A DNA stretch of 64,000 bases from a bacterium (GTDB taxonomy: Bacteria; Electryoneota; RPQS01). The translations under genes and the position numbers were made by a program. The notes beneath the pieces were generated by a model that was not told where the DNA came from, did no database searches, and saw nothing but the letters and a program-made list of their open reading frames with translations. Of this stretch, positions 36,560-47,500 are shown one piece after another; the stretch's first letter is position 1; every line of letters begins with the position of its first letter. Location: the NCBI GenBank assembly GCA_016721565.1, contig JADKHW010000001.1:434001-498000 (forward strand), given 5' to 3'.

Positions 36560-39500
36560 ATGAGCCGTATCACCTATCTGTTGGTGGGCATCTTGCTCGT
36601 CATGCACCTGCCAACCTTGGCATCGGAAGTGACTTTGGTCTCGTCTGATGAGAGGCAAGCTGTTGTCGGATGGTCGGCTAAAGTTGCCAAGAGCGCAATA
36701 TCTGAGGCGGACGACTGGTCAAGAGTATTTAGAAACTCTGAGTGGCGCACAAATGGAACTGCGCTTATCCCATATCAGATCGTACTTATTGCTTGCCCGA
36801 TCGGAACAACGCCTCGCCTTCGAATACTCGATTCTCAAGTTGCGGTCTATAACGTCCCTCTACCAGAGAGCGAAGAGCAATCATCGCAACTTAATTTTGG
36901 TACACCCAAGATCAGAATTGCGAGTGTTGAGCGTTGGCGCGGTTTTCAAATTGCCCACGTCGAGATTCGCATTGCCGATCCGTCAGCATCCGGCGCATCG
37001 CTCTTGAACTCGGCCAGTTTCACGGTTGACTTTGAAGGGACACGCTTGTCTGCGGCCAATGAGCCGCGTGAAGAACGCTTTTTGGCAAGTCTTGCAGTAA
37101 ATGGTAAGCAGGCGGCACGATGGTGGCAATTGCCCGAACCGTCACGCCCTGCTCTCGAACATGCGCTTGATGCATGGCCGGAGTTTCAGTTGTACAAAAT
37201 CGGTTTGACGGAAACCGGTGCCTACGCGATAACGACGGATTGGATGCAAAGTCAGGGCATACCAGTTCTTGGAGTCCAGTCGTCGCAACTGAAGCTGTTT
37301 GGCAATGGCGGCCGATTGCTCGCTCCCGGTTTGCTTACAACACCTGATTCGGTATTGCGCGAAAACGCAATCCTTATTGAGGACGGCGGAGATGGCCGAA
37401 TGGATCAGGGTGACCGAGTTATCTTCTATGCAGAGGGACTTAAGGGATACGACTACTGTGACGGCAGTTTACTGAACGATTACGGTCACGCAAGCCCCTA
37501 TTCGACGGAGAATATCTTTTGGGTTGGAATAGATCCGTCGGGCGAACCCGGCTTGCGGATGGCGCCAATTCAATCTGCTGGGACCGCTACTCCTGTCGCG
37601 AATTTCAAGGGTAAGTCGTACATCGATCAAGAGCAATTTATTTATGCGGTCGGAGCTTTGCAGTCCAACTCCGGCGTGATTTGGTACATGGCCACCATTG
37701 ATGCCCAATCCGAGCGCGCTTTCTCAATCAATTTGGAAAGTGCAAGTACTGGACGAGGCACATTACGTCTCAGGATGGATACAGTCTCGGGAGGCGGTAC
37801 CGCGTTTAATATTTTTGTTAATAACACGCAGGTCAGTACAGGCTTTTTCACAAGCCCAATGGTGCTAGAGATTCCTGAAGGGACTTTCGTACCGGGCAAT
37901 AATGTGATCCGAATTTCAAATCAGACCACATCAAGGCAGGTTCTACTTAACTACATTGAAGTTGAGTACGACCGCTCGTTGCAAGCAAGCTCTGGTTCAA
38001 TTGACATTTATGCGCCAGCCGGAGTGACGGGTCTGTTCTCATATCAAACGGGTTTAGGTGCAGATGCCTATGTTTTCGATGTGACGAATATAATCGTTCC
38101 ACGAGTGGCCCGCGGAGTTGCATTCTCGGATTCATCATATTCTACGGCTACACGTCACTACTTCGGCTCAAACCCAGTTCGCTTAAGAACTCCGAGCTAT
38201 CGTGGCCGTAAAGTATTTGATGCACCGGACTATGACAAGTTGCGCGACCCACAGAATGATGCCGGAATCATCATCATCACCTACGATGATTGGTACGACT
38301 TGCTTGAGCCGCTTGTGGACATGCACGCGCAATATCAGGAAGAACCACTTCACGCGGTACGAGTCAAACTCTCAGACATTTATGATGAATTCGCTTGGGG
38401 AGTAACCGACCCAACCGCCATTCGCAACTTCTTGCGCTATGCTCACACAAATTGGCGTGGAGCATCTGGCACCTTAGAACCACCACGCTACGTTCTCTTT
38501 GTCGGCGACGGCGATTATGATTACCGCAATTTGATTTCGAGTTCTGACGATAACTGGATGCCGCCCTGGGAATCACTTGGAGTATGCACAGACGACTACT
38601 ACGTCGAATTTGACGATACGGCTTCATTGCTGGATATGCTCTCTGGCCGCTGGCCTGTGCAGTCCGCTCAGGAAGTGATGGCAATTGTAGATAAGACAGT
38701 GAACTATGCGCTCACACCGTTATACGGTCCGTGGAAGAATACGGCCACCTTTGTAGCGGATGACGAGTGGAAGGATGGGCACTGTAGTGAGGACTTCCAT
38801 ACTGAAGACTCCGAAACTCTGATCAACAATATCTTGCCCGATTACTTTACGTTTCGAAAGCTTTACGAAATATTATACCCGTTCCGTCAATCCGCCTCAA
38901 CGTCAACAAAACCCGACGGCACTCGTGATCTGATAGAAACGATTAATAACGGTACGCTGCTAGTAAATTATGTGGGTCACGGCAACGAGCATGTTTGGAC
39001 AGACGAACAGATGTTCGTGATGGATCGCGATTTTCCGTTTATCAACAATGATCGCATGTGGCCGGTCATCGTTGTCGGTACGTGTACTTGGGGCGGATAT
39101 GATCGACCGAACGAGCGTTGCTTTCCTGAACTCCTGCTTGCAGGAGACGGCGTAGGTGCAATTGCTTGCATTGCTGCAACACGTTTTACATTCGTTGGTC
39201 AAAATCAACGATTGACCCGAGAATTTTATACCGAGATTTTCCGACAAGGAATTGATTCTCGACAAAGCCTAAGTGAAGCTCTGTTGCAAACAAAGTTACT
39301 TGGCGGTGACAACAAGCTCTATCATACGCTCGGCGATCCTGTGTTGCGCTTGGCTACACCGGAGTATTTTGCATACGTAAACGAGAGAGATGACTCATTG
39401 CAAGCCGGGGGGCTATTTAATTTGAGCGGCTTTGTTTCGCGCACAAATAATTCGGCCGAAGTCTATCAAGGCCCTCGTCGCCGCGATTTGGATGAAGAGG

Positions 39501-40495
39501 TTTGGTCGGACTTTCAGGGCATCGTGGAAGCGCGCGTTTTCGATTCAGAAGATTCAGCAGCCTACTATTTTCCGTTGGCTTCAGATTGTAGCACGCCATC
39601 GCAGACGCCTTACTATTATGGACTGCCGGGCAACGCGATCTTCAGAGGCCGCTCGTCAATTGTTAACGGGCGCTTCGAAGTAACTTTCCGTGTACCGCGA
39701 GACATCCAATATGGCGGCGACAACGCTAAAGTAAGCCTCTATTTCTTTGGCAAGTCCGATAGCGAAACTGACTCCGCCGATGGCATCGGCATCGAACGCC
39801 CATTGCGCATTGCCAACGCCGCCGCGGCAGTCACGGATTCCGTTCCGCCACTAATTGGCGCATGGCTCGAGAATTCATCATTCCGCAACGGTGATCAGGT
39901 TAGTCGGTCTCCGCTACTGATCGTAAGTCTGACTGACGAATCGGGCATAAACTTGTCAGGCGAAGTCGGACACAAGATTACAGCGCGAATCGACGATGCG
40001 CAGGCTGAAAATATTACCCAGTTCTTTAACTACGACGTCAATAGTTATACGAATGGGGAGCTTTCTCGCACAATAGGCCCGCTGTCCGAAGGTCTGCATC
40101 GACTCACAATTGAAGCATGGGATTCGTTTAACAACCTTAACAACTACAGCTTCGATTTCGTGGTTGGTGAAGCTGCCGAAGAAGGTTACGCAATCCGCGA
40201 CGTCTTGAACTGGCCGAATCCGATGTCCGCTGAAACGTATTTTACGTATTCGTTGACTCAAGATGGCACGAGTGATGTGTCTATTCGGATCTTCACAATG
40301 AGCGGGAAACTCATTGATGAGATTGACGGATTGGGTACGCGTCAACTCTTCAACAGCAACAACAATCGTCCGTGGAACGGTCGTGACCGGGAAGGCCACG
40401 AGTTGGCCAATGGAGTCTATTTTTACAAAGTAACTGCCCGCCATCAAAATGGCTATGAAGCCGAGGCAACGGGCAAACTTGTCATACTTCGATAA
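36560..40495 (+). CDS. porU: Type IX secretion sortase PorU (C25 family)
   Basis: Outer-membrane-attached C25 cysteine protease that trims sorting domains from type IX cargo. 1311 residues from ATG 36560; an ATG at 36542 is the alternative. Signal peptide MSRITYLLVGILLVMHLPTLA. The catalytic pair is visible: His807 in NYVGHGNEHVW and Cys842 in VVGTCTWGGYDRP, followed by GAIACIAATRFTFVGQ, which is PorU-like. The C-terminal 90 residues (NWPNPMSAETYFTYSL to TGKLVILR) form a type A sorting domain. porV follows 33 bases later, as in Bacteroidota, which supports PorU rather than a gingipain-like cargo protease. No Shine-Dalgarno is seen. Confidence 0.88.
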   Translation: MSRITYLLVGILLVMHLPTLASEVTLVSSDERQAVVGWSAKVAKSAISEADDWSRVFRNSEWRTNGTALIPYQIVLIACPIGTTPRLRILDSQVAVYNVPLPESEEQSSQLNFGTPKIRIASVERWRGFQIAHVEIRIADPSASGASLLNSASFTVDFEGTRLSAANEPREERFLASLAVNGKQAARWWQLPEPSRPALEHALDAWPEFQLYKIGLTETGAYAITTDWMQSQGIPVLGVQSSQLKLFGNGGRLLAPGLLTTPDSVLRENAILIEDGGDGRMDQGDRVIFYAEGLKGYDYCDGSLLNDYGHASPYSTENIFWVGIDPSGEPGLRMAPIQSAGTATPVANFKGKSYIDQEQFIYAVGALQSNSGVIWYMATIDAQSERAFSINLESASTGRGTLRLRMDTVSGGGTAFNIFVNNTQVSTGFFTSPMVLEIPEGTFVPGNNVIRISNQTTSRQVLLNYIEVEYDRSLQASSGSIDIYAPAGVTGLFSYQTGLGADAYVFDVTNIIVPRVARGVAFSDSSYSTATRHYFGSNPVRLRTPSYRGRKVFDAPDYDKLRDPQNDAGIIIITYDDWYDLLEPLVDMHAQYQEEPLHAVRVKLSDIYDEFAWGVTDPTAIRNFLRYAHTNWRGASGTLEPPRYVLFVGDGDYDYRNLISSSDDNWMPPWESLGVCTDDYYVEFDDTASLLDMLSGRWPVQSAQEVMAIVDKTVNYALTPLYGPWKNTATFVADDEWKDGHCSEDFHTEDSETLINNILPDYFTFRKLYEILYPFRQSASTSTKPDGTRDLIETINNGTLLVNYVGHGNEHVWTDEQMFVMDRDFPFINNDRMWPVIVVGTCTWGGYDRPNERCFPELLLAGDGVGAIACIAATRFTFVGQNQRLTREFYTEIFRQGIDSRQSLSEALLQTKLLGGDNKLYHTLGDPVLRLATPEYFAYVNERDDSLQAGGLFNLSGFVSRTNNSAEVYQGPRRRDLDEEVWSDFQGIVEARVFDSEDSAAYYFPLASDCSTPSQTPYYYGLPGNAIFRGRSSIVNGRFEVTFRVPRDIQYGGDNAKVSLYFFGKSDSETDSADGIGIERPLRIANAAAAVTDSVPPLIGAWLENSSFRNGDQVSRSPLLIVSLTDESGINLSGEVGHKITARIDDAQAENITQFFNYDVNSYTNGELSRTIGPLSEGLHRLTIEAWDSFNNLNNYSFDFVVGEAAEEGYAIRDVLNWPNPMSAETYFTYSLTQDGTSDVSIRIFTMSGKLIDEIDGLGTRQLFNSNNNRPWNGRDREGHELANGVYFYKVTARHQNGYEAEATGKLVILR

Positions 40496-40528
40496 ACAAT
40501 AATTCAGAAATATTCAGCAGGAGAGCAC

Positions 40529-41575
40529 ATGAAGAGATGGATGTTTGCACTGAGCGTGACGCTTGCGGGTCTGGTGGCCCTGCCCGTTCACGCAGCCAGC
40601 GTTAGTCAGGCGACGCTGCTCTTTCTAAAGATTGCCCCGGGAGCCCGCCCCGCAGGTATGGGCGAAACTTTCGCCGCAATTGCCGACGACGCAACCGCGA
40701 CGTGGTGGAATCCAGCGGGTCTCGCGTTTCAGCGCGGGAATGAAGTCACAATGATGTATTCGCGCTGGCTTCCGCAGTTCAATCTTTCCGACTTGTACTA
40801 CGCGTTTATCAGCGGAACGTACGAAGTGCCAGAATGGGGAACTTTCGGCGCTAACATTGTTTTCTTGAACCTTGGAGAGACGCAACGCACAGGTACTTCC
40901 GGTGAAGATCTCGGTACGTTCTCATCGTATGAAATGGCAGTGACAGGTGCGTATGGCGCTCTTATTAATGAGAGCACGTCGATGGGTGTCAGCCTGAAGC
41001 TTGCATACAGTAATCTTTCACCCGTTGGCGCGGGCGCTGAGCAGGGCAAGGGTACCGCAACAGCTATCGCTGCCGATATAGGTCTTTTGCACAAGGCCTC
41101 ATTTATGCCGGGCCTTTCCGTTGGCGCGAATCTTTCCAATATGGGACCAAAGGTTTCGTACATCGACCGCGCACAAGCTGATCCGCTGCCGACGACCCTG
41201 AAATTCGGTGTTGCCTACAAGCTCCTTGACCAAGAGTATAACAAGCTTACCTTGGCGTCAGACGTCGACAAAGAACTCGTGAAGCGCGACAAGTTTGGTC
41301 GCTCCGACGAATTTTATGAAGCTCTGTTCTCCGCGTGGGGTGACGGCGACTTGGTCAAGTCCTTGATATGGCACGTTGGAGCTGAATACTGGTATTCAAC
41401 TTTGGTTGGTTTACGCGGTGGTTACTACAATGATCACCTCGGTCGTGTTTTCCCCTACACTTTTGGCGTATCGCTGAAGTACAGCACCTACCGCTTTGAC
41501 TTCAGCTATTTGACGGCCGGCGAGAATCACCCGCTGACCGACACGATGCGCTACTCACTTTCTGTGGATTTCTAA
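40529..41575 (+). CDS. porV: Type IX secretion outer-membrane shuttle PorV
   Basis: Fourteen-strand-type outer-membrane barrel of the PorV/LptO family that carries cargo from the translocon to PorU. 348 residues, signal peptide ending PVHAA. Signature start LLFLKIAPGARPAGMGETFAA, DDATATWWNPAGLA, and the end GENHPLTDTMRYSLSVDF with a C-terminal Phe. AGGAG site before the ATG. Adjacent to porU; the other type IX core genes (porK, L, M, N, sprA/sov) are not in the window. Confidence 0.88.
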   Translation: MKRWMFALSVTLAGLVALPVHAASVSQATLLFLKIAPGARPAGMGETFAAIADDATATWWNPAGLAFQRGNEVTMMYSRWLPQFNLSDLYYAFISGTYEVPEWGTFGANIVFLNLGETQRTGTSGEDLGTFSSYEMAVTGAYGALINESTSMGVSLKLAYSNLSPVGAGAEQGKGTATAIAADIGLLHKASFMPGLSVGANLSNMGPKVSYIDRAQADPLPTTLKFGVAYKLLDQEYNKLTLASDVDKELVKRDKFGRSDEFYEALFSAWGDGDLVKSLIWHVGAEYWYSTLVGLRGGYYNDHLGRVFPYTFGVSLKYSTYRFDFSYLTAGENHPLTDTMRYSLSVDF

Positions 41576-41600
41576 ACTGAACTTTTCTGTCTTAATAGCG

Positions 41601-44519
41601 TTGGTGCTTGTCCAGGCGATCGCCTGGGCGACGCCATATGCTCCTATTTCTGAAGGACGCGGCAGAGCCACGTCTCTCGACGAACGTTGGCCAAACAGTC
41701 CGATACGCCTGTGCGCAATTCGTGTCGAGTTTCAAGAAGATGACTTGACAGGAACAACCGGCAATGGAACATTCGGAACCGGATTTCCGGACAGCTTGCT
41801 GATTGATCCGCTACCACATGACCGACAATACTTCGTGGATCATCTTTCGTTCCTCGATCATTACTTCTCGACGGCTTCAAACGGAGAACTCGATTTTCAA
41901 CGAGCTGACGTTTATCCGTCCGGTGACAACGCCGCTTACCTCTTAGCCTATCCGATGTGGCACTACAACTTCAACTCGGACACCGCGCTGCTCAATCAGC
42001 GCTTGGTCGAGTTGTTTGCGCAATCTGTCACTCTCGCGGATACTGATGTTGATTTTTCACAGTACGACGCAGTGATTGTTTTTCACGCGGGTGTAGGCAA
42101 GGACTTCAATGTTGGTATTGACAACACTCCGTTTGATATTCCTTCGGCATACATTTCAGAAAGTGACCTGAATCGCTACGGTGGCCAATTACCATTTGGA
42201 GTAACGCGTGGCTTGCTGTTGCCCGAAGCACAGAACCAGCCAGAAACATTAGATCTTGGCGTCGAACTTTCATTGAACGGCGTTTTGATCAAACTCTTTG
42301 GAAACTGGCTCGGCATGCCCGATCTGTTTAACACCGAAACAGGTGCGAGTGGGATTGGACGCTGGGGCATGATGGACCAAGGTTCCGGCAATGTCAATGC
42401 CCTCGTTCCTGCGCTACCAGATGCTTGGTCAAGAGTGTTCATGGGGTGGAGTGACGCACGGACGATCTACCAAGCCGGAAATGCAGATACCGTACGTCTT
42501 GGACGTGTCGGGATGGAAAGCGAGACTCAGATCGTAAAAGTTGCAGTATCGGCAGACGAGTATTACCTTTTAGAGAATCGCGATGCTGATGCTGACTCGA
42601 TTGGCCATGTCTCATTGTTCGACCGGGATGGCCGCGAAATGCAAATCGACCGCGATGGCGACATTGCAGTTGAGCAAGGATTCAAAGTTGCCGTGCGTGC
42701 CTCGCACTACGACTTCGGCATACCAGGCAGCGGAATCCTGATCTGGCACATTAACGAGAAGATCATAGCGGAAAAGTACGAATCCAACCGAGTCAATGCG
42801 GATGCCGAAAATCGTGGCGTCGATTTAGTTGAATGTGACGGCTCGCAGGACATTGGCCGCGAATACGGTTTTGCGACTTCCGGATCGGGCACTGAATTAG
42901 GTATTCAAGAAGATTGCTGGTATCGTGACAATCGTGCCTACCGCGAGGCAAATGGCGGAACAGTATTTACCCGATTTAACGATGACTCGAGGCCATCCGC
43001 AAGATTGAGTGATCACAGCTACACGTTCCTCGCGATAACCGACTTCTCCGATGTCGACTCAGTCATGACCTGCCGAGTACGAGGGACGTTAGTTGAACCG
43101 GGGTATCCCGCTTCGGTATCCGACACCAACGCAAAAGCCGTCATGGCTGATTTGGATGGAAATGGCGTTCGCGAGCTGTATCTTCAGTCGCATGACACAT
43201 TGTTCGTAGCCAAAGATAGCACGGGGCTTCAGTTCTTCACCGGAATTCCCGCAGGTTCGGTTTTGTCACCAGTGATTGCAAGCAATGGAGATTTGGCAGA
43301 ACTGCTTTTGTTGGTCGGCAATCCTGTTGGTCTGATTCGATTAACTAACGATGCTATTGATACGCTTTTCAGAATTGTTGATCTGCCTGACGCTGTCTTC
43401 GACCATGTGTTCTATTGCAAGACTCGTGAGGGTGCGACTCGCTACGTATATAACGGTTTGGCAGATTTCCAGCCGCTGTTTGTACCTTGTCGAGCTTTGT
43501 TTGACGGAGAGATGAACCAGACATTCGCCGCATTGTCTGGGCCATCAGATGGATTTGGCGACATGACCAACATCGAGCTTGCTCCTTCCACGGCACTCCT
43601 TGGTCGGGTGTGGATGGATAGCTTAGGGTATTTTGAAGTCGGTGACTCGCTAATTGAGAGATGGACGGTAAACATTGGGAATACGGGATATCCCCCAACC
43701 GTTATCATTGAACCCAATAGATCACTGATCTATGTATCTGATTTTGGTTACTTAGACGCCGAGACTGGCGAACGAATCTGCAATTCTGTAGATTGCCTCC
43801 CTCCACAAGTAGATTGGGACGGCGACGGTAGAATGGATGGAGGTGGCGCGGACGGCGCAAACTCAACACCGCGTGAGGACTTTTCGCTTCCTACTTCCGG
43901 AGAAATTGAAGTCCATGATCTTAACTTCAACGGCGAACCTGATCTGCTTCAGATAACTGACAGGCCGAGTGGCGACGGAAGTTCATCAAACTGGCAACTG
44001 ACGGCTTATGATCACGATACGCACCGTTATGCGGACTTCCCGCTTGCCCTGACGGGCCGTCCGCAATTGATACGAATACTAAAGCAGCAGAGTCGTTATC
44101 ATGTCCTAACAAGATCGATCGCAGACGGTGTTGCCCGATTTACCGTCATGCGTCTCCCGTTGACGGCCAACGGATCAGTTGAAGAGATTTATCAAGCACC
44201 TGAAAATATCATAGTGATCGGTGCGCCGCGTCCGCAAGTTCACGCGCGCGACGAGTTCGCCTACGTTTGGCCCAACCCAGCCGTTGAGACTGCACACATC
44301 CGCTTGACGCTTCCCTATGCCGCAGATGCCGACGTCACAATTTATGATCTGGCCGGGCGACGAGTGGCAACTTTGTCGGGATCTTCTTCCTACGCAGGGC
44401 CATTTGAATTGGATTGGCAAACGTCGTCCGTTCAGAGCGGCGTATATATAGGTAAAGTAGAAGTTCGCGGGAATGGTCAGACTCAGACGGCAGAGCTGAA
44501 GATTGCGGTGGTGCGCTGA
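41601..44519 (+). CDS. M6-protease-like secreted protein with lost zinc motif and sorting domain
   Basis: 972 residues. Has the immune-inhibitor-A/M6 layout: DAVIVFHAG, then the position where HEFGH is expected reads IKLFGNWLGMPDLF (Lys231, Asn235), followed by GASGIGRWGMMDQG and HINEKI. The first, second and catalytic zinc residues are therefore gone while the surroundings are well kept. A later half has VMADLDGNGVRELYL and DWDGDGRMD-type repeats. The last 90 residues (VWPNPAVETAHIRLTL to AELKIAVVR) are a type A sorting domain. Start: no ATG; TTG 41601 gives a short signal, while a CTG at 41577 would give NFSVLIALVLVQAIAWA, a better signal peptide. Confidence 0.8.
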   Translation: MVLVQAIAWATPYAPISEGRGRATSLDERWPNSPIRLCAIRVEFQEDDLTGTTGNGTFGTGFPDSLLIDPLPHDRQYFVDHLSFLDHYFSTASNGELDFQRADVYPSGDNAAYLLAYPMWHYNFNSDTALLNQRLVELFAQSVTLADTDVDFSQYDAVIVFHAGVGKDFNVGIDNTPFDIPSAYISESDLNRYGGQLPFGVTRGLLLPEAQNQPETLDLGVELSLNGVLIKLFGNWLGMPDLFNTETGASGIGRWGMMDQGSGNVNALVPALPDAWSRVFMGWSDARTIYQAGNADTVRLGRVGMESETQIVKVAVSADEYYLLENRDADADSIGHVSLFDRDGREMQIDRDGDIAVEQGFKVAVRASHYDFGIPGSGILIWHINEKIIAEKYESNRVNADAENRGVDLVECDGSQDIGREYGFATSGSGTELGIQEDCWYRDNRAYREANGGTVFTRFNDDSRPSARLSDHSYTFLAITDFSDVDSVMTCRVRGTLVEPGYPASVSDTNAKAVMADLDGNGVRELYLQSHDTLFVAKDSTGLQFFTGIPAGSVLSPVIASNGDLAELLLLVGNPVGLIRLTNDAIDTLFRIVDLPDAVFDHVFYCKTREGATRYVYNGLADFQPLFVPCRALFDGEMNQTFAALSGPSDGFGDMTNIELAPSTALLGRVWMDSLGYFEVGDSLIERWTVNIGNTGYPPTVIIEPNRSLIYVSDFGYLDAETGERICNSVDCLPPQVDWDGDGRMDGGGADGANSTPREDFSLPTSGEIEVHDLNFNGEPDLLQITDRPSGDGSSSNWQLTAYDHDTHRYADFPLALTGRPQLIRILKQQSRYHVLTRSIADGVARFTVMRLPLTANGSVEEIYQAPENIIVIGAPRPQVHARDEFAYVWPNPAVETAHIRLTLPYAADADVTIYDLAGRRVATLSGSSSYAGPFELDWQTSSVQSGVYIGKVEVRGNGQTQTAELKIAVVR

Positions 44520-47500
44520 TGTTCAAAAGAACTATCGCACTATTTGCCTTGCTTTCAGTGTCACTCTTGTATGCTCAAACTGCGGAGTTTAATCGCCCCA
44601 ATCTAAAGTGGATGACGTTTGAAACCAAGAACTTCATAATTAACTATACTGAAGGACTGGAAGAGATTGCGTACCTCGCTGCAGACATCGCCGAAGAGGT
44701 GCATGAACCGCTGTGCGAGCTTTACGATTACAGACCGGACACTAAGGTCTCTCTGGTTTTTTCTGACGAGGATGACATCGCGAACGCGGGATCTTATTTC
44801 CAGTCGAACAAGATCAAATTCTTTGCCACTTCAATGGCATGGGATTTTCGCGGGACACACAATTGGCTGCGAAACGTCGTCACACACGAATACACTCATA
44901 TGATTCAACTCGGCGCCACGCGAAAATGGACGCGCCGTTTTCCTGCATTATATGTCCAAGCACTCGGCTATGAACCTGAACGCCGCCCAGACGTTTTGTA
45001 CGGCTATCCGAATACCCTGATAAGCTGGCCACTTCCGTCAGTTACGATACCCGCGTGGTTCGCCGAAGGAACAGCACAGTATCAATTCACTGGCAGCGGA
45101 TATGATTTCTGGGACAGCCATCGCGATATGCTCTTACGGCAAGCAGTGTTGTCGAGCAGACTTCTCACTTTTGAAGACATGGGCTTCTTTGGTAAGACGA
45201 GCCTTGAATCGGAAGGTGTGTACAACCAAGGCTTCTCGTTGGTGAAGTACATTGCTGACAATGGCGGCGGGGCGGAGGTATTAGGGACGATATCGAGAAA
45301 GATGTCAAACCCGCTTCCTGTTACGCTGAACGACGCTATTGGCTCCGCGACAGGCAAACCCGGTATTCAATGGTACAAAGAGTGGAAGGCCGATCTTGAA
45401 ACTCGCTACACTGGCATCAAGAATACGCTTTCACCATATTTGACGAAGGCCGACACACTTGACAAGTTAGGATTTGTTGGCGCGTACCCGCAGTTCTCGC
45501 ACGACGGCAGCAAGCTGGTGTTCATCTCAAACTCCGGACGCGACTACTTCGGCCAATCTTCTTTGTACCAATACAGTTTTGAAACGGACTCGATAAAGTT
45601 GCTTGCGGGCGCGGTTCAAGGTAACGCAGCGTGGACACCCGACGACAAAGGGTTAGTCTTCGCGCGCCGCTCGACAGCAAATGCAAACGGATCGCTGCTG
45701 CACGATCTCTATTATTATGACATTGCCAAGAAGAAAGAGCATCGCATAAGCAAGGGGCTACGCGCTGAGTCTGTGGACCTTTCTCCTGACGGAAAACTGC
45801 TGTTGTTCACGATTAACGAAGCAGGCAAGCGCGAGATGGCAATCGCGCCGATGCCCGAAATCGGCAAGAAGATGAAACAACTCAGCGATGAAGATATCCT
45901 CCTTCGCTTTCCGTCGTTGCCGCATGAGCAGTACTATCATCCCCGTTGGTCACCAGATGGTACAAAAATCGCTGTTGCGCATCACCTGACCGAGGGTAGA
46001 AGTGTTCGAGTCTATACATTTGACGCTTCTTCAAACACACTCACTCTGGATCGCGAATTCGACGGTAAGAAGGCCGAATTGCGTGACCCGTCATGGAGTG
46101 CTGATGGCAAGTCACTTTACGTCTCCTATGATGAGTCCGGAATCGCGAACATCTACCGCCTGAACCTTGAAGACGAGTCAATGGATCGTTTGACCGTTGT
46201 GTTAGGCAGCGCGCTCTACCCGGAAGTCAAAGCCAACAAGCTTGCCTATTCCGAGTTTTGTGAAGATGGTTTCAGAATTTGCATTTTAGATTCGCTTCAA
46301 TCTGTGCGTCTTCCGCGCAGTTCACTTGATGAACTAGAATCAAACTACCTCACGCGCATTCCGACCAGCAAAGTTTCACTAAGAGGAACAGAGCGGAAGG
46401 GCGAGTCATATAAACCTCGTTTCGAAAGCCTGTATTGGTTTCCGAGGATTGCATTTGACTACAAGACGTTCAAACCCGGAACATATCTTGTTCTTAATGA
46501 CGTACTGGACAAGATGACGTTTATTGGCGGCGTGGCCATGAATCAGAAGCGGGAGTACGACATTTATGGCTTGGTGGAGTACAAGGAGTTCTATCCCACA
46601 ATCTTTGCAGAGTACTTCAATATCCAGCGCCGTCTGACCTCGTTTTTTGCAGACTCTTCGCGCATCGTTGGCGAAGAAGACGGCCCCAGCGGTCCGGAAC
46701 CGATATACGACGACTATCGTATTCGCTATCGCTATAATCTAAACGAAATCAGCGTTGGCCTTGGCGTGCCGATCACGGCGGCCATGAACGTCAAGACTCG
46801 TGCGACTTACGATCAATATGTTGCGCATAATCGATTTGACGATGAAACCAGTGTAAGCCTAACCTACTTCCGTGGCTGGTCATGGAAAACCGGATTGTAC
46901 ACTGATGCTCGCAGGCCCGGATTGCTGACGGAAATCAGTCCGGATGGTGGATTCCGCGGTTACTTTGAATACACTCGTGCGAACCACGATTTCATAACCG
47001 ACATTGAAATCGGCGGCGACGCCATTGGACTTCGAGAAATCTACGATCCCAATAACTACGACCTTTTCGAGATCGGTTACGAACGGTATTTCAAGTCGCC
47101 AATCAAGAGTCACTCTGCTGAATTAAGATTCAAGGGTGGATTTATTGATAAGAACGTAGATCCGTTCTTTCATCAGTATGCGGGTGGTTTGCCAGGCATG
47201 CGCGGCTACTCGTTCTATAGTTTAGGCGGAACCCGAACGGCAGTTGGTACTTTCACGTATCGTTTCCCAATTATTAAGCGCGCTGCAATCGCTCTTTGGC
47301 CGCTGTCAATTAACCGCGTTTATGGCTCGTTGTTTATGGATGCTGGGGACGCTTGGGTTGGAGATTACCAAGATCGTACGATCAAGAAAGATGTTGGCGC
47401 AGGTCTCCGCATGCAAATGCACTCGTTCTATTCATACCCGACAGCCCTGTCTTTTGACGTGGCCTACGGGTTAGACAAATTCGACGTCGTGGAAGATCAG

